From Xestospongia muta (Eukaryota; Porifera; Demospongiae; Haplosclerida; Petrosiidae), in the NCBI GenBank assembly GCA_963693285.1, contig OY848917.1, forward strand, positions 4,268,618-4,332,617: a DNA stretch of 64,000 bases. Reading direction: 5' to 3'. Position 1 is the first letter of the stretch; each line of letters begins with the position of its first letter. Positions 10,501-25,200 of the stretch are shown here, one piece after another. The notes under the pieces are model-generated. The model saw nothing but the letters and a program-made list of their open reading frames with translations, did not search any database and had not been told where the DNA came from. A program made the translations under genes and the position numbers.

Positions 10501-13500
10501 CTTTAAATATTCATTACCATAAAATCAATAAATTTTGTCCCTAAAATTTAATTTCATGCACGAATTGGGTGTAACTGATAAAATCACTATATAGAAATGA
10601 TTAAATATCAGTTAACACTTGAGGTATGAATGACAAAAACTCAGTAATGTTATTTAACAGAGAAGTCATTGTGGAGAAGCAAACTCCATTTCTGATACAA
10701 ATAATAAACTAAGTGTATTAACTCACAATTATTATAATAATCATAGGTACAACAAAGGCCCATATCAGATTTCTTGACACTGATAACCAACAGCTATATT
10801 AAGATAAAGACAGTATCATATTATATTATTGAATATTGTAAACGACAGAACTGTCGTGTGATACTAAGTAATCATGTCCTTGTTATAAGGATCTACTGGT
10901 AGTATATTATAGGATATGATAAATGTAATTGATAAACCTGTAGTAAGCTAATAAGTAATAGTTATAACCTACATTATTGATCTCTATGAGACTAATTTGT
11001 CTGCAATGTACATGTAAATATTAGTCTTTGTAGAGGTCAATAATGAGCAGTCTAACAATAGGTCTAAATAATTTAGAGTATTCAAACATTTCAGGGTGAG
11101 TTTCAAGATCAATGTAATCGTCAAAAATTGTGCAGATTTCTGCTTCTTGAATTACCAGTCTGCTTGATTTCTTACAACTTAGTGAAAAAAAATCAAAGAT
11201 AAACTTAATTATGTGCTGTAATGCATTAATGAAGGACAGGTATTCGATGTGTCTAGAGATCCAGTAAGAATTCTTTGTTTACAATACAACATTGCTATGA
11301 TCGTAGACAGAGTTCTAACCTACATTATTGACTGCAAATGACTGCAATCTGACTCATTTTTCATGCTTTAGTATACTCTAAAAATTGACATGGTCAGTAA
11401 TTGACAGGCAAAACATTCCACATTTCATAAAAATTCACGAACGCATGACAAATTAATGGCATTCTAAAGCAATACTTTCCAAAGAACGCTTGGAAGATTT
11501 GAGCTTCAAAAACTTTGGAGGAACATAAACTACCTTAAAATTTGTGTTCCAGGTGTGGTACATTGTAAAAAAATGTGACCAACTGGACCATCTGCTATAG
11601 CACTAGACTATCTACAATGGCCCTGGTTAGCAGTAGTTGGTGTTTTAGTATACAATAGTGTTCTTTGTTGTATCTACATTAGAAATCCTTTTCTAAAGAA
11701 GGACAGGTATTTGATGTGTCTACAGATCCAGTAAGAATTCTTTGCTTCATTGAACTACACAGAAAAAAATGTGCTGGACGTCTTGACACTATGTTTAGAT
11801 CATGTCTGTTAATAATATATATACTACTGAACTGAGTGTTTTACAAGTAGTCTTTGTTTAGTGATACGCTCTGAGATAAACTTAATTATGTGCTGTAATG
11901 CATTAATGAAGCTAATACACGTGACTAGTTAATAACTTACACATTATGTCCTTCATAATAATAGTTATGAGCCACACCCACTGTCACTACAACTGGTAAG
12001 AGAGCAGGAACTAAAAATAGAAAATGAAAATAAAAAATACTTCAATTTATTCAATTTTATAATAAGATCAAAACTTCAACTGTAACATAACTGTACAGTA
12101 CATGTATGTATATAATGATGTAATTAACAATAAAGACAAATGCTGTAACTAAAACATATTTTCTATTTATTCCCAGCATTATAAGTACTAGGTAAATACT
12201 GTCCATTGTGTTGCTCACCCCATCCTAGTAAGAAGAAAAACCACCATTTCTTAGAGAGTGTTGAGAAAACAACAACTAACATAAGATATAACATGACACC
12301 TTCAGCTAACATCCAACAAAATGCAGACAATAAGAAATAGTGAAGAAGGGCTGCTACAAAAGTACAACCAGGCTGGAGTTGTAAAAAAGGAACAAAATAT
12401 GAAGACAATACATATTTATTAGATATATATTTGACATGTCACATATTATATGTTATAGAAAATAAAGTAGATAAGAATTGTTTACCTTATTATCAACTAC
12501 AGGTTGAAGAGTAGCAATGATGAATACAATATAAGCCAACAGCAATGATATAGCAAGGTTAAGATGGACAAAGTTATGAACTGCCTCAAATAACTTTTTA
12601 CTGTAAAAAGAATTAGAGATGATAATTGTAATATCCAATTAATCATAATCACTTTTAGTTTTATTGTTAAGTAATTATAGGAACATCTGACACACAAGAT
12701 GGAAAATGTACATAAAAACTAAACTACTTAATATACATAAGCCTTACTTGTTCCACCAATTAAGCACATGAATTAACTTACCCAAAACTTAAAAAGAATA
12801 TTACAGTTAATAAGAGGCACACAATAGAGATAGAAAGACCAATATATGTTACAACAGAGAGTGCTTTGAGTTCTTCAGTTGTGAATACAGCGTGTGATCC
12901 AGAAACATCCACTAAAACAGCAAAACTAGTTAAATGAGAACTACCACAGCTAACAGATGTGCTGTTGTATTGAGTAGTAAGACCACTTGAAGACCAGAAC
13001 CCTTCACCAAAGCTAGAAAAGAAGGAAGACAACCAAATAATGATATCCACAAACAAATATATAAAAAAGCTGTCAAGTGCTCTACATAGAAGATTTGAAC
13101 TGATTATATTGTCAAATAGGTCACCAAATTCAGTGAAGACATTAAGAATATCTAAAATGGACTTCATTTGAATAAACCACATGTACCATCATCTCACTGA
13201 TAAATTCAAATCAGATATGATAATGGTTAGGATCATTGCTTGTATCATTGGTGTTGTAAAGGGTCTTACGGGTTAGAAAATTCCCAGAACACACAAGTAG
13301 GATTTGAGAAATTAGGTGTTATCACAATGAAGGAGATGAACACAGGTGATTGTTGAAGGAAAGTTGAGTCGCCTCTTTGTACTGCTACTTGACTGGATAT
13401 TATCACAGTACCAGGTGCTCCAGTAGCACTATTGAATAAAGTGAAATAATATTAAATATTTGTATATAAAAAGATGACAGTGTTACTATAACTGTTCACT

Positions 13501-16500
13501 AGCCATGTCATACTTAGGGTTGCTAGTTTGTAAGAAATCTTGAAGATTGTTAAATATAATGTTGACAACTGGTACTGATGTCCCTAAAGAAAGAATACAA
13601 CAATATTATATAATAACTAGCTATATTACATGTCACTCAAAACTGAGGACACACTGGTTAAGTCTGGACACTTATCATAATTTGGTAGTCTTAAAGTCAT
13701 TTACTATAGACAGTTATCAGTACTTACTGCCGACAGCTCTCTCTTGAAGTAGTGCACCAGGAATGAAAATAGAGGCAGCTATTGAACCAGATGATGTGCT
13801 ATTAGTAAAGTTTATCAGATCATTTGTACCAGGGAATCTTATATCAGAGAATACAGAACCAACAGTAAATTGCTTTGCTCTAATAACTACAAGAGAAGGC
13901 AAAAAATAAGATATGCATCAATTCTCATTGTTATATACAACTAAACTGGATACAGTAACTACCTAAGCCACTTAGTAAATAATAATGCTGCATTACAGTG
14001 TTGACAATGATTCAAAGTTGTAATCTACTCAACTCTACAACAGCTAAGTTCTTAACTTTAAATCAATATTTTGAAAAGAATGATAATACTTAACAAGACA
14101 AGTAAAATAGCTTCTATTTCACATACCAATATTATTTCTAGAAAGAACTTCTTCAGTACCATCTGCAGCTAGTGTCAGTGCTAAATACAGTCCAAAATCT
14201 TCAGCATTATCAAGTAACAGTTCACTACCCATAGTAGGATCAGACCGTTGAAGGTCAGTCCATCCAGGCAGATTACTTATCTCCAATAAATTACTTAAAA
14301 CATCTGCTATTGCCTGGATATAATATTAGGAAATATAATTATAACAATAACATTTTGAATGATGTTTATATTTCTAATGTACATAAATCTATAAATTTAC
14401 AAAGCATATGCCCATACATGTATTTTAATTAAAGTCAATATTCCTTAATATTACTACATTATAGACAGACAATTGTTTGTGCATGACATTTTATTAATAA
14501 TTAAACAAATCCTATTTGTGTACATCACATGTTATGTGAACCTAGTACTATGTAAACTCAAGAACATTTAACATTGGTGCTTAGTTTGATACTGATGTAG
14601 TCATTATACCACAAAAGTTATCTTTTGGTAAGCAACAACCAGTATATGTCCTTTATTGCTTATAGGTACTATTGTTTGAGGAGAACCTGACTTCAGGATG
14701 AAGTGCTAATGTGTATTGATACTATGAGTTGTAAGTATATTGAATTTAGCTAGAAATAGAAATAATACTAACTGTTTGGTTAACAGCAGTAACATTGTTA
14801 GCATTTAGACTGGCATTTAAGGTCCTGATAGTATTGGTCAATACATCGTTAGCTGTAGCAAGATCTCTGGGAAGAAGGGACTCAGTAACTCTAGTAGTTG
14901 TCGCATTTGTAGCTTGTTGTACCTAAAAGAATAGTAAGGATAATATTACATTAACAAAGGATTGTGTCAAAAAAGGTATCACTTTTAATGATTTGTGTGC
15001 ATAAGAGGCAAAAACAATACTCAGTAGTTGTCATAACTGTTCCTTTTTGAGTACGTATTAATAATGATGTACTTCATATAATTTATTATATTATTATAAT
15101 AGAACATACCTCATAGATTAATGTAGCTGCCTGTAGTGCTACTTTATTAACTGTAGCTGGTGGAAGAGTAGTAGGGTCAACACTAAAGAGACGAGCAGCC
15201 TAAACAATGACATACAATATATAAAATGTCGTTTTAACTTGGACCAGATAGTCCTATAATTGTTTTGGACCATGTGGTATATATATATGTATACATGTAT
15301 GCCCATTTGCATTGTTTTATTCTATTGTTGCATAAGACAATTAAAAAAGGCAAATAAAATTAAACCACATACTTTAACTGCTAATACACATGGCAACCAA
15401 CAAAATTTTATTAGCCTTAAGCTGTGATCACTATAATGATGGGTGTGGTTGATTGAATTTGGAAGGCTAGCTAACTTGCTTTTCTGCTGCATTCTAGGTT
15501 TTGTACTATTCAATTCCTAAAATGTCAAATGCTTTGATATGATCAAAATAATTATATCATGACCTTTGCTATACACTTGTTATATTTGAAATTTGAATTA
15601 ATACTAAATCAATGATAACACATTCTGAGATTCACTTTCTACTGGACACAAAGATGTTTCCCATAACATTTAAAAGGTCATCATTATAGAGATGATGTCA
15701 TTAGTATAAAATATAAATAAATGTACATACTTGAGATGCAATTTCAGAAAACACTCTTGAAATACAATTACTGACATTAACTGACTCCCAATCACCAGAA
15801 GAATTACATTGACGAGTGGCCAAACCTAAATAATAAATATTACCAGATTATTATATTATAAGTGAGTTATTTGAAGGAAACAAAGTGGTATGCATTGGGT
15901 TAAATATATTTTAGCTTTATCAGCAACACGTGTGTGTGTCTGTATATACTAAGTCAGTTAAAATAGAAATGTTGTATATAATATATACTTGTCATAATCA
16001 GATATATGAGAGTAATTTCAGTTTTATGATTATTTTAGTTTATATGATAACTTTAAGTCGTGTTCAATGAGTTGCTTTATTCTATGATTCTAAGAGAATA
16101 GTGATTATCAGTATAATGTCTTAATGTTATATCTGACAAGTTATAAGATATTTATCAACCTTTCACGACTCACCAATGGTAAGAGTAGCTCCTCCTGGGC
16201 AAGCTTGAGACACAAGAGTGTTAGGAGAACTGTTTGGCCAATAGATACGCCAGGTACTATCTGTCTCAGCTACACAACTGCCATTAACTGGAACAGCTAT
16301 GAGACAATAACAGTAACAATACGTATAATTCATATAACACATGTATTCAATACCTCTAGACAATAAAATTACATGTATCACATGTACAGCTGTCTTCATT
16401 GTATTCATGTACTATTGTGCACTATATACTGTTAGTGTATATCAAGTCAATAAAGCTCTTTTTGTGGTAGGAAATAACACAAAAAATTTTCTAATCATTC

Positions 16501-19187
16501 TAAAAATATATATATTGTCGTCTATAAATTGCAACACAAGGGAATTTTTGGTATAAAATTTAAAAATTTTCAATAACTCGATGAAATTACCCAGTGAACT
16601 GTAGTACTGTATGTACATATTACATAGTTATAGGAACTGAGGGGTCAGTATAGCACCTCCACTTTTCTTCTTAGGAAAAATTAAAAGTATAAATAATAGA
16701 AGTGGTAAACACATATTAATGCAATTGGTCAGGAGTAAAAAGGAAAATTAAATTTAAAAAAAACATTAACTAATGTCATAGAAGTGGCAAACTAGTATTC
16801 AGGAGTAAAAAGATATCCTTTCAGTCCTGACTAGCAGTAAAAACTTGTAACTAACTTTTAATTGTCTATAGAGAATAGCACTATGTCAGAAGAAGCCAAT
16901 TATCTTTATTGCATAAATAAATGTGTATGGATTCCATACTGACACCAGAACATAATGTACCATACTCAGTTTCAACGACATTCTTATACCTATGTATTAC
17001 ATTATATACACTTACTGGTATTGTCACAGACTGGAGGAGTTTGGTCAGGGTTATAGATATCAGGGCATGTATCATTGGTACAGTACAAAGCAATACTAGT
17101 ATTGATACACTCAGGAGCATATACTGTAGTAAGAGCAGTATCTGGAATACCATCAGAGTCGCTGTCAACTGTACAGTTAGTAATTGTACCATTGCTACCA
17201 ACATATGGATTTTGACACTAGAATAAGAAATAAAATAACAACATGCCATAAGAAGTAACGTGAAGAAGGCAGATGCTACACAAACCAGTGTCTATGAGGG
17301 GCTACTATCTCCTACCTGATTGACTTGGACTGAACCTCCCTATTACCAAATAAAAACCTTAAAAAGTTAAAAGACTGTAGGGTTATTATAAATGCTGGAA
17401 AGAGAGGAGCAAGCCTAGAAGCTTCAATCATAATATAGTTATTATTTTGTAATAAATCAATGATCAAATCCTTGTGAATTAATAAGGTAGTGTAAGATTT
17501 TGGAGCATTTCATGTCTTGTCCATATTTTCCGTTTACTTGTCCTGTCTTAACTCTCTAGACACATCACTATTGCTACATTCATTACCACACACCTCCACA
17601 TACAGTACATTAATGTAGTATAAAAGTATGTTGTCAAGTCATCAATATGTATATACATAACATACTGTGCATGTAGTATTCAGGATACACAGACAAGGCT
17701 CTGCTGCTACTCCAAAACAGAGACGTTGAAATGGTTCTAATACGATAATAGGGCCTTGGATATTTCTTTTACCCTCACCACCCTCATCAGGAGGTGGTAA
17801 AGATGATCCAGTGTTGTATATTGAAGGTAGGCATTCACAAACATCTATGAAAAAAACATCATACACTCAGTATAGTTTTCTAGATACATGGTCAATTTCA
17901 AAATTAATAGAAGGACCTAGTCTCGTCCCCAGATGCCCATTCTCTTAATGTGAGAAAGGGTGTCTGGTGACTTTAGTCCAATTCTTTAGATTTAACTACG
18001 ATGATGTCAGTGAAAAGTGTTATTGCAACAGATAAAAGATAGCTGGTCCCAGTTGCAAGTTGTGCACCAAAGAGCTCCAGTCTTTGTTTCAAGGAATATT
18101 AGAAAATAATGCCTTAGCATCAAAATGAAATGAAACAAAACAAAACAAAACAAAACAAAATATTAACAAGATGTCTCTCTACTTTTTAAAAGCTCATAAA
18201 CAGCCTTCTCTTGACCAGCAGTTACTTTGATAACTATGAGTGCTAAAAATTGATTGCTTCTGAAGATATTTAAAAAGTAACTACAACAACACTTTGTTCT
18301 CCATTTTAATGGTGACATTTGCAACATCGTGCCCTAGGAACATTCTAATTGGTGAACCAAAAAGGTAGCATTAAGCGAGTGGATCTGGGATGAGACTAAG
18401 AAAGCTTGACATAAATCCTGTTATGGACTGATAATAGAAGTCATGACTTCTTCACTTTCTACAGTTTTTTTGAGTACTTGACCAGAGACATTCTTAACCA
18501 CGTGCTACAATGAGTTATTAATGAAAGACTGCCATGCCCAAAGTAATCACTAATTTCTGTGAGTTAGAATTACAAATTATGAAATCTTAGACCAGAAAAA
18601 GTTGAGCTATACAGTAATTGTTCTTACAGACTCTAATTGCGCAATGAAACTTTAGTCAGTCAATTAATTACATAGGTGATTACTTCTATCTTCTTTTTAT
18701 GATTGTTTCTCATTATGTGCTCAAAGTGGGAATTATAGCAAAAATAGAACTTAATACTTAAAATAATACATTTTAATTAGTAAACAGTATTTGTTATAAG
18801 TTAGTTTACCTGAAGGTTGGAATCCATAGTTTGTTGTCTCTGATGATGATACAATAAATCCACTCAATGATCTCAATTGTTGTAACTATTTAAAAGAACA
18901 ATAAGTGACAACATTTATATTAGTTTCAGAAGAGACACAGAACTATCTATTCTGATATTATAGTTGCAAATAAAAAATTATTTTACAAGCAAATCATTCA
19001 TTGACATAGTGTACTTTGATATTTGAACTCACTGGAGAACGATCAAAAATTGTTGTGTTCAATGGATTGAAGAAAGCTTCAGCTATAACATATACATATG
19101 AACCCAGTTTAATATAATTGGCAATGGAAATGCTAACAATTGTTGGGTTTTTGGAGGCTAAAGCAGCTTTTAACTGAAAGGAAGAAG

Positions 19188-19227
<40 letters not shown>

Positions 19228-22200
19228 AAAAAAACAAAGTTGACAAGTATATCTATAATTTAGATCTATTATATATATGGACAACTACATAAATGGAAAC
19301 ATAATAATGTAAAGTCAGTCTGTCTATTACCTCTGAAGCTATTTGTGTTTCCATACTTTGTACAGTATTGGTAGTGGTTGAATTTAGCAGTTTCATAGTC
19401 ATCAGCTCAAATGGAGCTATTCCACCAGATACTAGAGTACAACCTGAGAACTGGATAGGAGACCACTCCCTTCTATCAAGACAATAACGAGTTGCAGACA
19501 CAATAGATGAACTAAAAAATGAAGTACATATACTGTATGTCATATCATAAGACTTGTATGAATAGTAAAAAATAATATTGTTATACTATTCCTTTGTGAA
19601 AAATAATATTGTTATTACAGTGTATAAAATATCATTAGATACAATACATATGTAGTTTGTCTGTAGTACAGAGAGTAATACAATGTAAGTAACCTGTAAA
19701 CTTAATACTGTAAATTTAAGGAATGCTGGATAAAATGACTATACATAAAACACAACTTACTACATTAATGATACTACATTATTAATGGAATATTAATCTA
19801 AAGTTAAATTTCAAAGTATTGTGTAAGTAATTCTAGTGAATTCAGTTTTAAGATTAATAAAGTGTGTGCATGTGCACACACACACACACACATTAGTGTT
19901 TTTAGTTAGATAAATAAGTAGAATCATTCAAAGTTCTTGATAATGTGAAAGTTCTACCTGAATTGTGATGACCCAGAACTACATAGCATTTCAGCAGACA
20001 TTCCTTCAATTGTAGCAGGCCATGTCATACCACCATCCACTGATGCTGGACAAGCTATTATAATAAAAAACAAAATATTATAAGTCAATTAACAGAGAAT
20101 TGGACAAAGGAAGATAACTACATTTAGCACACAATTTAATAAAATTAACATTATTGAATCTCATAGCTTTTGCGCAATATGCTTGATTTACCATTGTGCA
20201 ATGTAACAACACAACCAATGCTATGCTGAACAGCACAATTTTTATTTTTGTGATTTATATTATATTTGATGAAATTCAAACAGTAGGAAATTGCTATGTA
20301 CAATATAACAATGATATAATATCATTACATACTCTGGATGACATTGAAGATGATTGTTTCACGTCTAACATAAACTTGAGCTATATCACCATCAACATAG
20401 CAATAGTATGTGCCTTCTGTGTTAGCATTTCTTGTATCAAGGATAGTTAATGTATGTCGAAGAGGACTATCAAAGGCATAGGAGGAGCCAGGTGAAACTA
20501 AAACATCTCGGAAGGAAGATCGAAATCTGAAATACCAGATTATCCTGACTTGACTGTTACTGGGAATACATGATAAATTGGCACTTTGTCCTTCAAGAAC
20601 AACAACCAAAGTATTGGATGGAGTTAGAGTTGGTACTATACAGAGAATACAATATAATATAATTATTAATACAATAACATATAATCTTTAGGTAATATGC
20701 ATGTATTCCTGTTATTTAGAGGTTATTGTGATAATAAAAACCACCATATCACATATTGTATCCTCCGACTTGTTAATGGTTGTGTACAAAAAAGCAAAGA
20801 ATAAAGTATGAATTCCAATATCTTAGTTTTTATCCTAGTTAAATTTATTAGTATACAGTATAATAACACACACACACACACATATACATATATTGTAATG
20901 TACAACAATACACTTTATTACATGTACTAATATAACATACCAATAATATTAACTGTGAAGTTAACAGCCCATGAAGCAATTTCAACTATTGATAAAAAAG
21001 AGGATAGTTAAACCAAACAAACATGCATATTAAAAGTATGTATGTATGCATGTATGTATGTATGTGTGTGTGTGTGTGTGTGTGTGCGTGTGTGTGTGCG
21101 TGCGCATCTCATGTTCGTGTGCATGTTTACATATGCCTGAATGTATGTATGTGTGGATATGTGATATGTGTGTGATGATGATAGCATTAAAAATACCATC
21201 ACGTATTGTAGTGGTTCCATTAATTCCTCCTACTACAGGGTTCAGATAGAGGATATAGTTATAAGGTGAGATCTCATATCTTGTGTTCTCAAGACTGCGA
21301 CCGGCAGGGTACACAAATCTCAAGTCTTGATATGTAGAAGTAGATCCTTGAGGTGAGCCATTTCCATTAAAACTTGCTCTAAAGGGTATTGGGACTGTAG
21401 TACCTAATGTTAAGTCCAGTACTGGGTCCGTGTCCAGTGACATATAGTATTGATCTGTTAGTTAAGAATAAAATATATATGTAAATTATAAATAAATGTA
21501 AATATCAAGCAATAATATGATGACTATCATTACATACTTACAATATACCACATAATAATGTGAGAAAACTCGTAAAGATGTACTATAGAGATGATACTAC
21601 ATTGTAATTATTCTGTCTGTTTTCTGTACATCAATAATTGAATGTCTATTATTTTCTACAAGCATTTTTGCAAATTCCAAATGACAAAATTAACTGTCTT
21701 AGTTTGAAAACATTTAATTGGAACGTTATACATGTACAGTATGTAAACATGGCAGTCTACTAACATCTATAAAAAAACTCTGTACAAATTTAATAAGAAT
21801 TAAACCAGCTCTACAATATTTCTTGTGGTCACTTTTAGAATCATACATGGAGGTATGATGTATATTACGTTAACACAGAATACATGGATATTGTGTACTT
21901 ACTATAAACTAGAAGTACTGTAGATCTCACACCAGACATGGTAGAGAAACAACCATAAGTACCAGTGAGTTCAGCTAAAAATGGACCTGAGAACACCAAC
22001 ATAATGTGGTAGTTATCAACCACTGTTACTTCAATTGATGACATATTAGATAACACCAAAGGTTGACTGTAGTTACCACTTGATAAATAATCTGAGATGT
22101 TAGCATTGTCTGTAAAGAACGTAAGATTGCTATGATCTCTAGTTGATAAACAAGACAGAGTTATATTAGATTCTTGTAATCGAGTAACAACACTTCTGTT

Positions 22201-25200
22201 GTAAAGTGATCGGTCATTGATAAAGAGAGAAACTGGATCTGTAAGTTAAAAGTAAACAGATAACATACATTGACTAATAAGAGCTTAATAACTATAAAGA
22301 CAGTCATAATAAAAAATTCATCTTTAAGAAAATGGATTCTCTATTATGAATACATGTACATGTATCAATCAAAATCGTAAAGAGGACACCTCTTTAATAA
22401 GTATAATTAAAATAATTAGTGCAGGGGAAAAGTACACATGGTACAGTGTACAAAAACAAGCTGAATCTAATTAAATACAGTCATATTTCCTAAGTACAGC
22501 AAGTCTATATAATGTATAATGTATGATATATGTACTTGCAGCCTCATACTACTATGGACTATATAAAGCTACACCATAACTTAAGTTTGCTGAATTGTAC
22601 AAGTGTGGACATAATTTGTAATGCTTGTGTAAGCCTGATCCATTCTAAGATGTACTAGTCTAATTAAAAAGATGTTTTAATGCAATTTATAACTCACGAT
22701 AAAGTACTTGTACTGGAAGATATTGAGGGTTCAGATATTCATCAGGAGTACAGGTTGTAGTGTTGAGGTCCATATCATCACATATCGTACATACAAATGT
22801 CATTCTCTCAAATTGAGGCCAGTCATTAGCTACAGGTTGTAATGAAGTTAGCCCTAAATTTATCGGAGGGTAATTGGAATTGTAGATATTTATAATAAAT
22901 GGAGTGAACGAGATCTTGCCAGGAAAAACTGACGACATAGTGTAATTGGGAGCTGTCAAAATTTGACCAGTAGAACTACGTGTAATAGATAGAATGGAAT
23001 GAAAGGTCACTTACCATATTTGGTAACAACACAATATATTAACAATCATAGATTGGTTTATATTTTATTTGTCTAATTTTAATTAATTGACTCACTACAG
23101 TCCTGTTCTTAGAGTTTTGACTCAGATAATAAATAAAATTGATAAAAAGAAGCCTCAACATTTTTATCCTAATACACAACATCCTCAATAACTGATTTGG
23201 TCATTAAATAAAAATATAGTAGACAAGACGCATTTAATGATTCTTATAGTTTTTTATATGAACATTTTAAATCTTGACATTATTGCAGTATGTTATGAAT
23301 ATTTAAAACGATAATATTTCTTACTTGTTTATCCAGGTCACAGGTGATTGTGATATACATCGTAAAAAGGAAGAAATGTAAGAGACAACACGATATGGAG
23401 GCTTTGTTTCCACAGTTAATGGAGGTGCTAAATTGATGAGAAATATATATATATACATATAAATCAGTACATGAGTACTAGTACAGTACACAATGACATC
23501 TCATTGACTAACATGTAAGTAGCTACGACTAGTAAATGAAATGCTAACTGTATGTGCATATTACAACTATAACTGTAATGACAGGAAGAACATGTCAAAA
23601 TTACTTCATTTCCTCCTGTATAGCTTCTGTCTACTCTCCTTTCATGTTATTTGTATTGACTATTAAAACAACGTTCTTTAGTAACAATGGACTATTTAAT
23701 TACAAAACAAAATAAATTCTGTAATGATAGCTAATGTAAATTTTTTTCCATCTTCTTAGCTGTAATGCAAATATTAGTCTAACTTAATTTCAAGGTAGTC
23801 TGCTTACTGCATTACATGAGTCTGTACAAATTAATACCACAAAAGAGAAAATGGATGACATTTAGTAATTTAATGAACATGACCTACTCTCACATGACCA
23901 GTAATTCAAATATCTGGTCATACAAGAGTATTCATGTTCTTCTCAATGTCCTACAGTAACAGTTATTTAGAAAGGAGGCCATGAGCTTATGAGCTAAGTT
24001 TTCAACTTTATTGAAGAAGAAGGTTATCATAATAATCACAAACATTTCAAGCAAATTTATGAGTTTGGGCCTTTCATTCAGCATAAGTAAAATTTATTTC
24101 ATACAATGTTTTTTAGACAGAAAACATTAAAATTATCATAGTTATAACTTTTCTGCTTTAAAAAGGATTGTTTTTCTTAATTTAATAGATGTTAGCAACT
24201 TACCAATAACGGATAGAGCAACACTTCTATCATTTTCTGTAAAATTGTGAAAATGATAAATAAAGTGTACAAATTACAATTACTTACCAACAACTTCTAT
24301 TATTAGAGTTGTATTAAACAAGGATGATGCAGTAAATCCAACTTCATATGTAAAAATATTAAAACTTGTTTGAGTGATGAGTGGTCTTATTGATTGTCCC
24401 AATAAACTTACAAAGATTCTATTTGTTGATGAATTGACATATCCAGGATTATCATCTGCTGCTAGGAAGAATATAGATGCTTGTTGTCCAATTATTAACG
24501 GTAATGTTGGGATAGACAATATAGAGACGTAATAAATATCTATTTGAAAATAAGATAGAGAAAACACTTGATATATAATTATGTATTATCTTCAAGTACA
24601 TGATTGATCCCTCCACTAACAACTTAAGGTTTATTATGGACTGACAAATACTTAATTTTCATATTATGTATCTACTATAGATACCCTTGTATAACAAATT
24701 TAATGTGAAATTGAATTAGTTGTATATGTCTAATATGTGATTTCATGTCTTCATAGAACATGTACAAATGCTATTTACAAACTCATCTTGTAGTTGACTT
24801 TTAATCATTACTGAAGTTACAAGTATTGTTAAATGAATTGAGTAATATATGAGATTATCTATTGGAACTTCAAGTGAACAGTAGTAACACAGTAACTTTA
24901 CAAAAAAAAGCTGAGATAAAGTGTTTTAAACATTGTCAGGTAGTACTTACTGTATGTCCATGTATTATTGTAGAGTAAAAAGCTTACTATTTGTGATAAA
25001 TACTGAGACATTTTTATTTGATTCAGAGGAATAGCATGTGAAATTAGTACCGATAAAAGTGACTACTGAAGACTGCAAAATCAAGCTCAACTCATTAACT
25101 CCAGTCTCATTCACCAAAATACCACTTCCATTAAAATTTGAGAGATCATTGGGATATACATTAGAGTTTGATGTCCATACCAAACCTCCATTGCCTGGCA

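Noticed and set aside
18130..18160. AAAAC repeat as a separate microsatellite locus or poly(A) retroposon tail
   Set aside because: It lies inside the MITE-like element and no retroposon body adjoins it.
21008..21220. His/Thr-repeat frame in the TG microsatellite
   Set aside because: A translation of a microsatellite, inside an intron of gene A.
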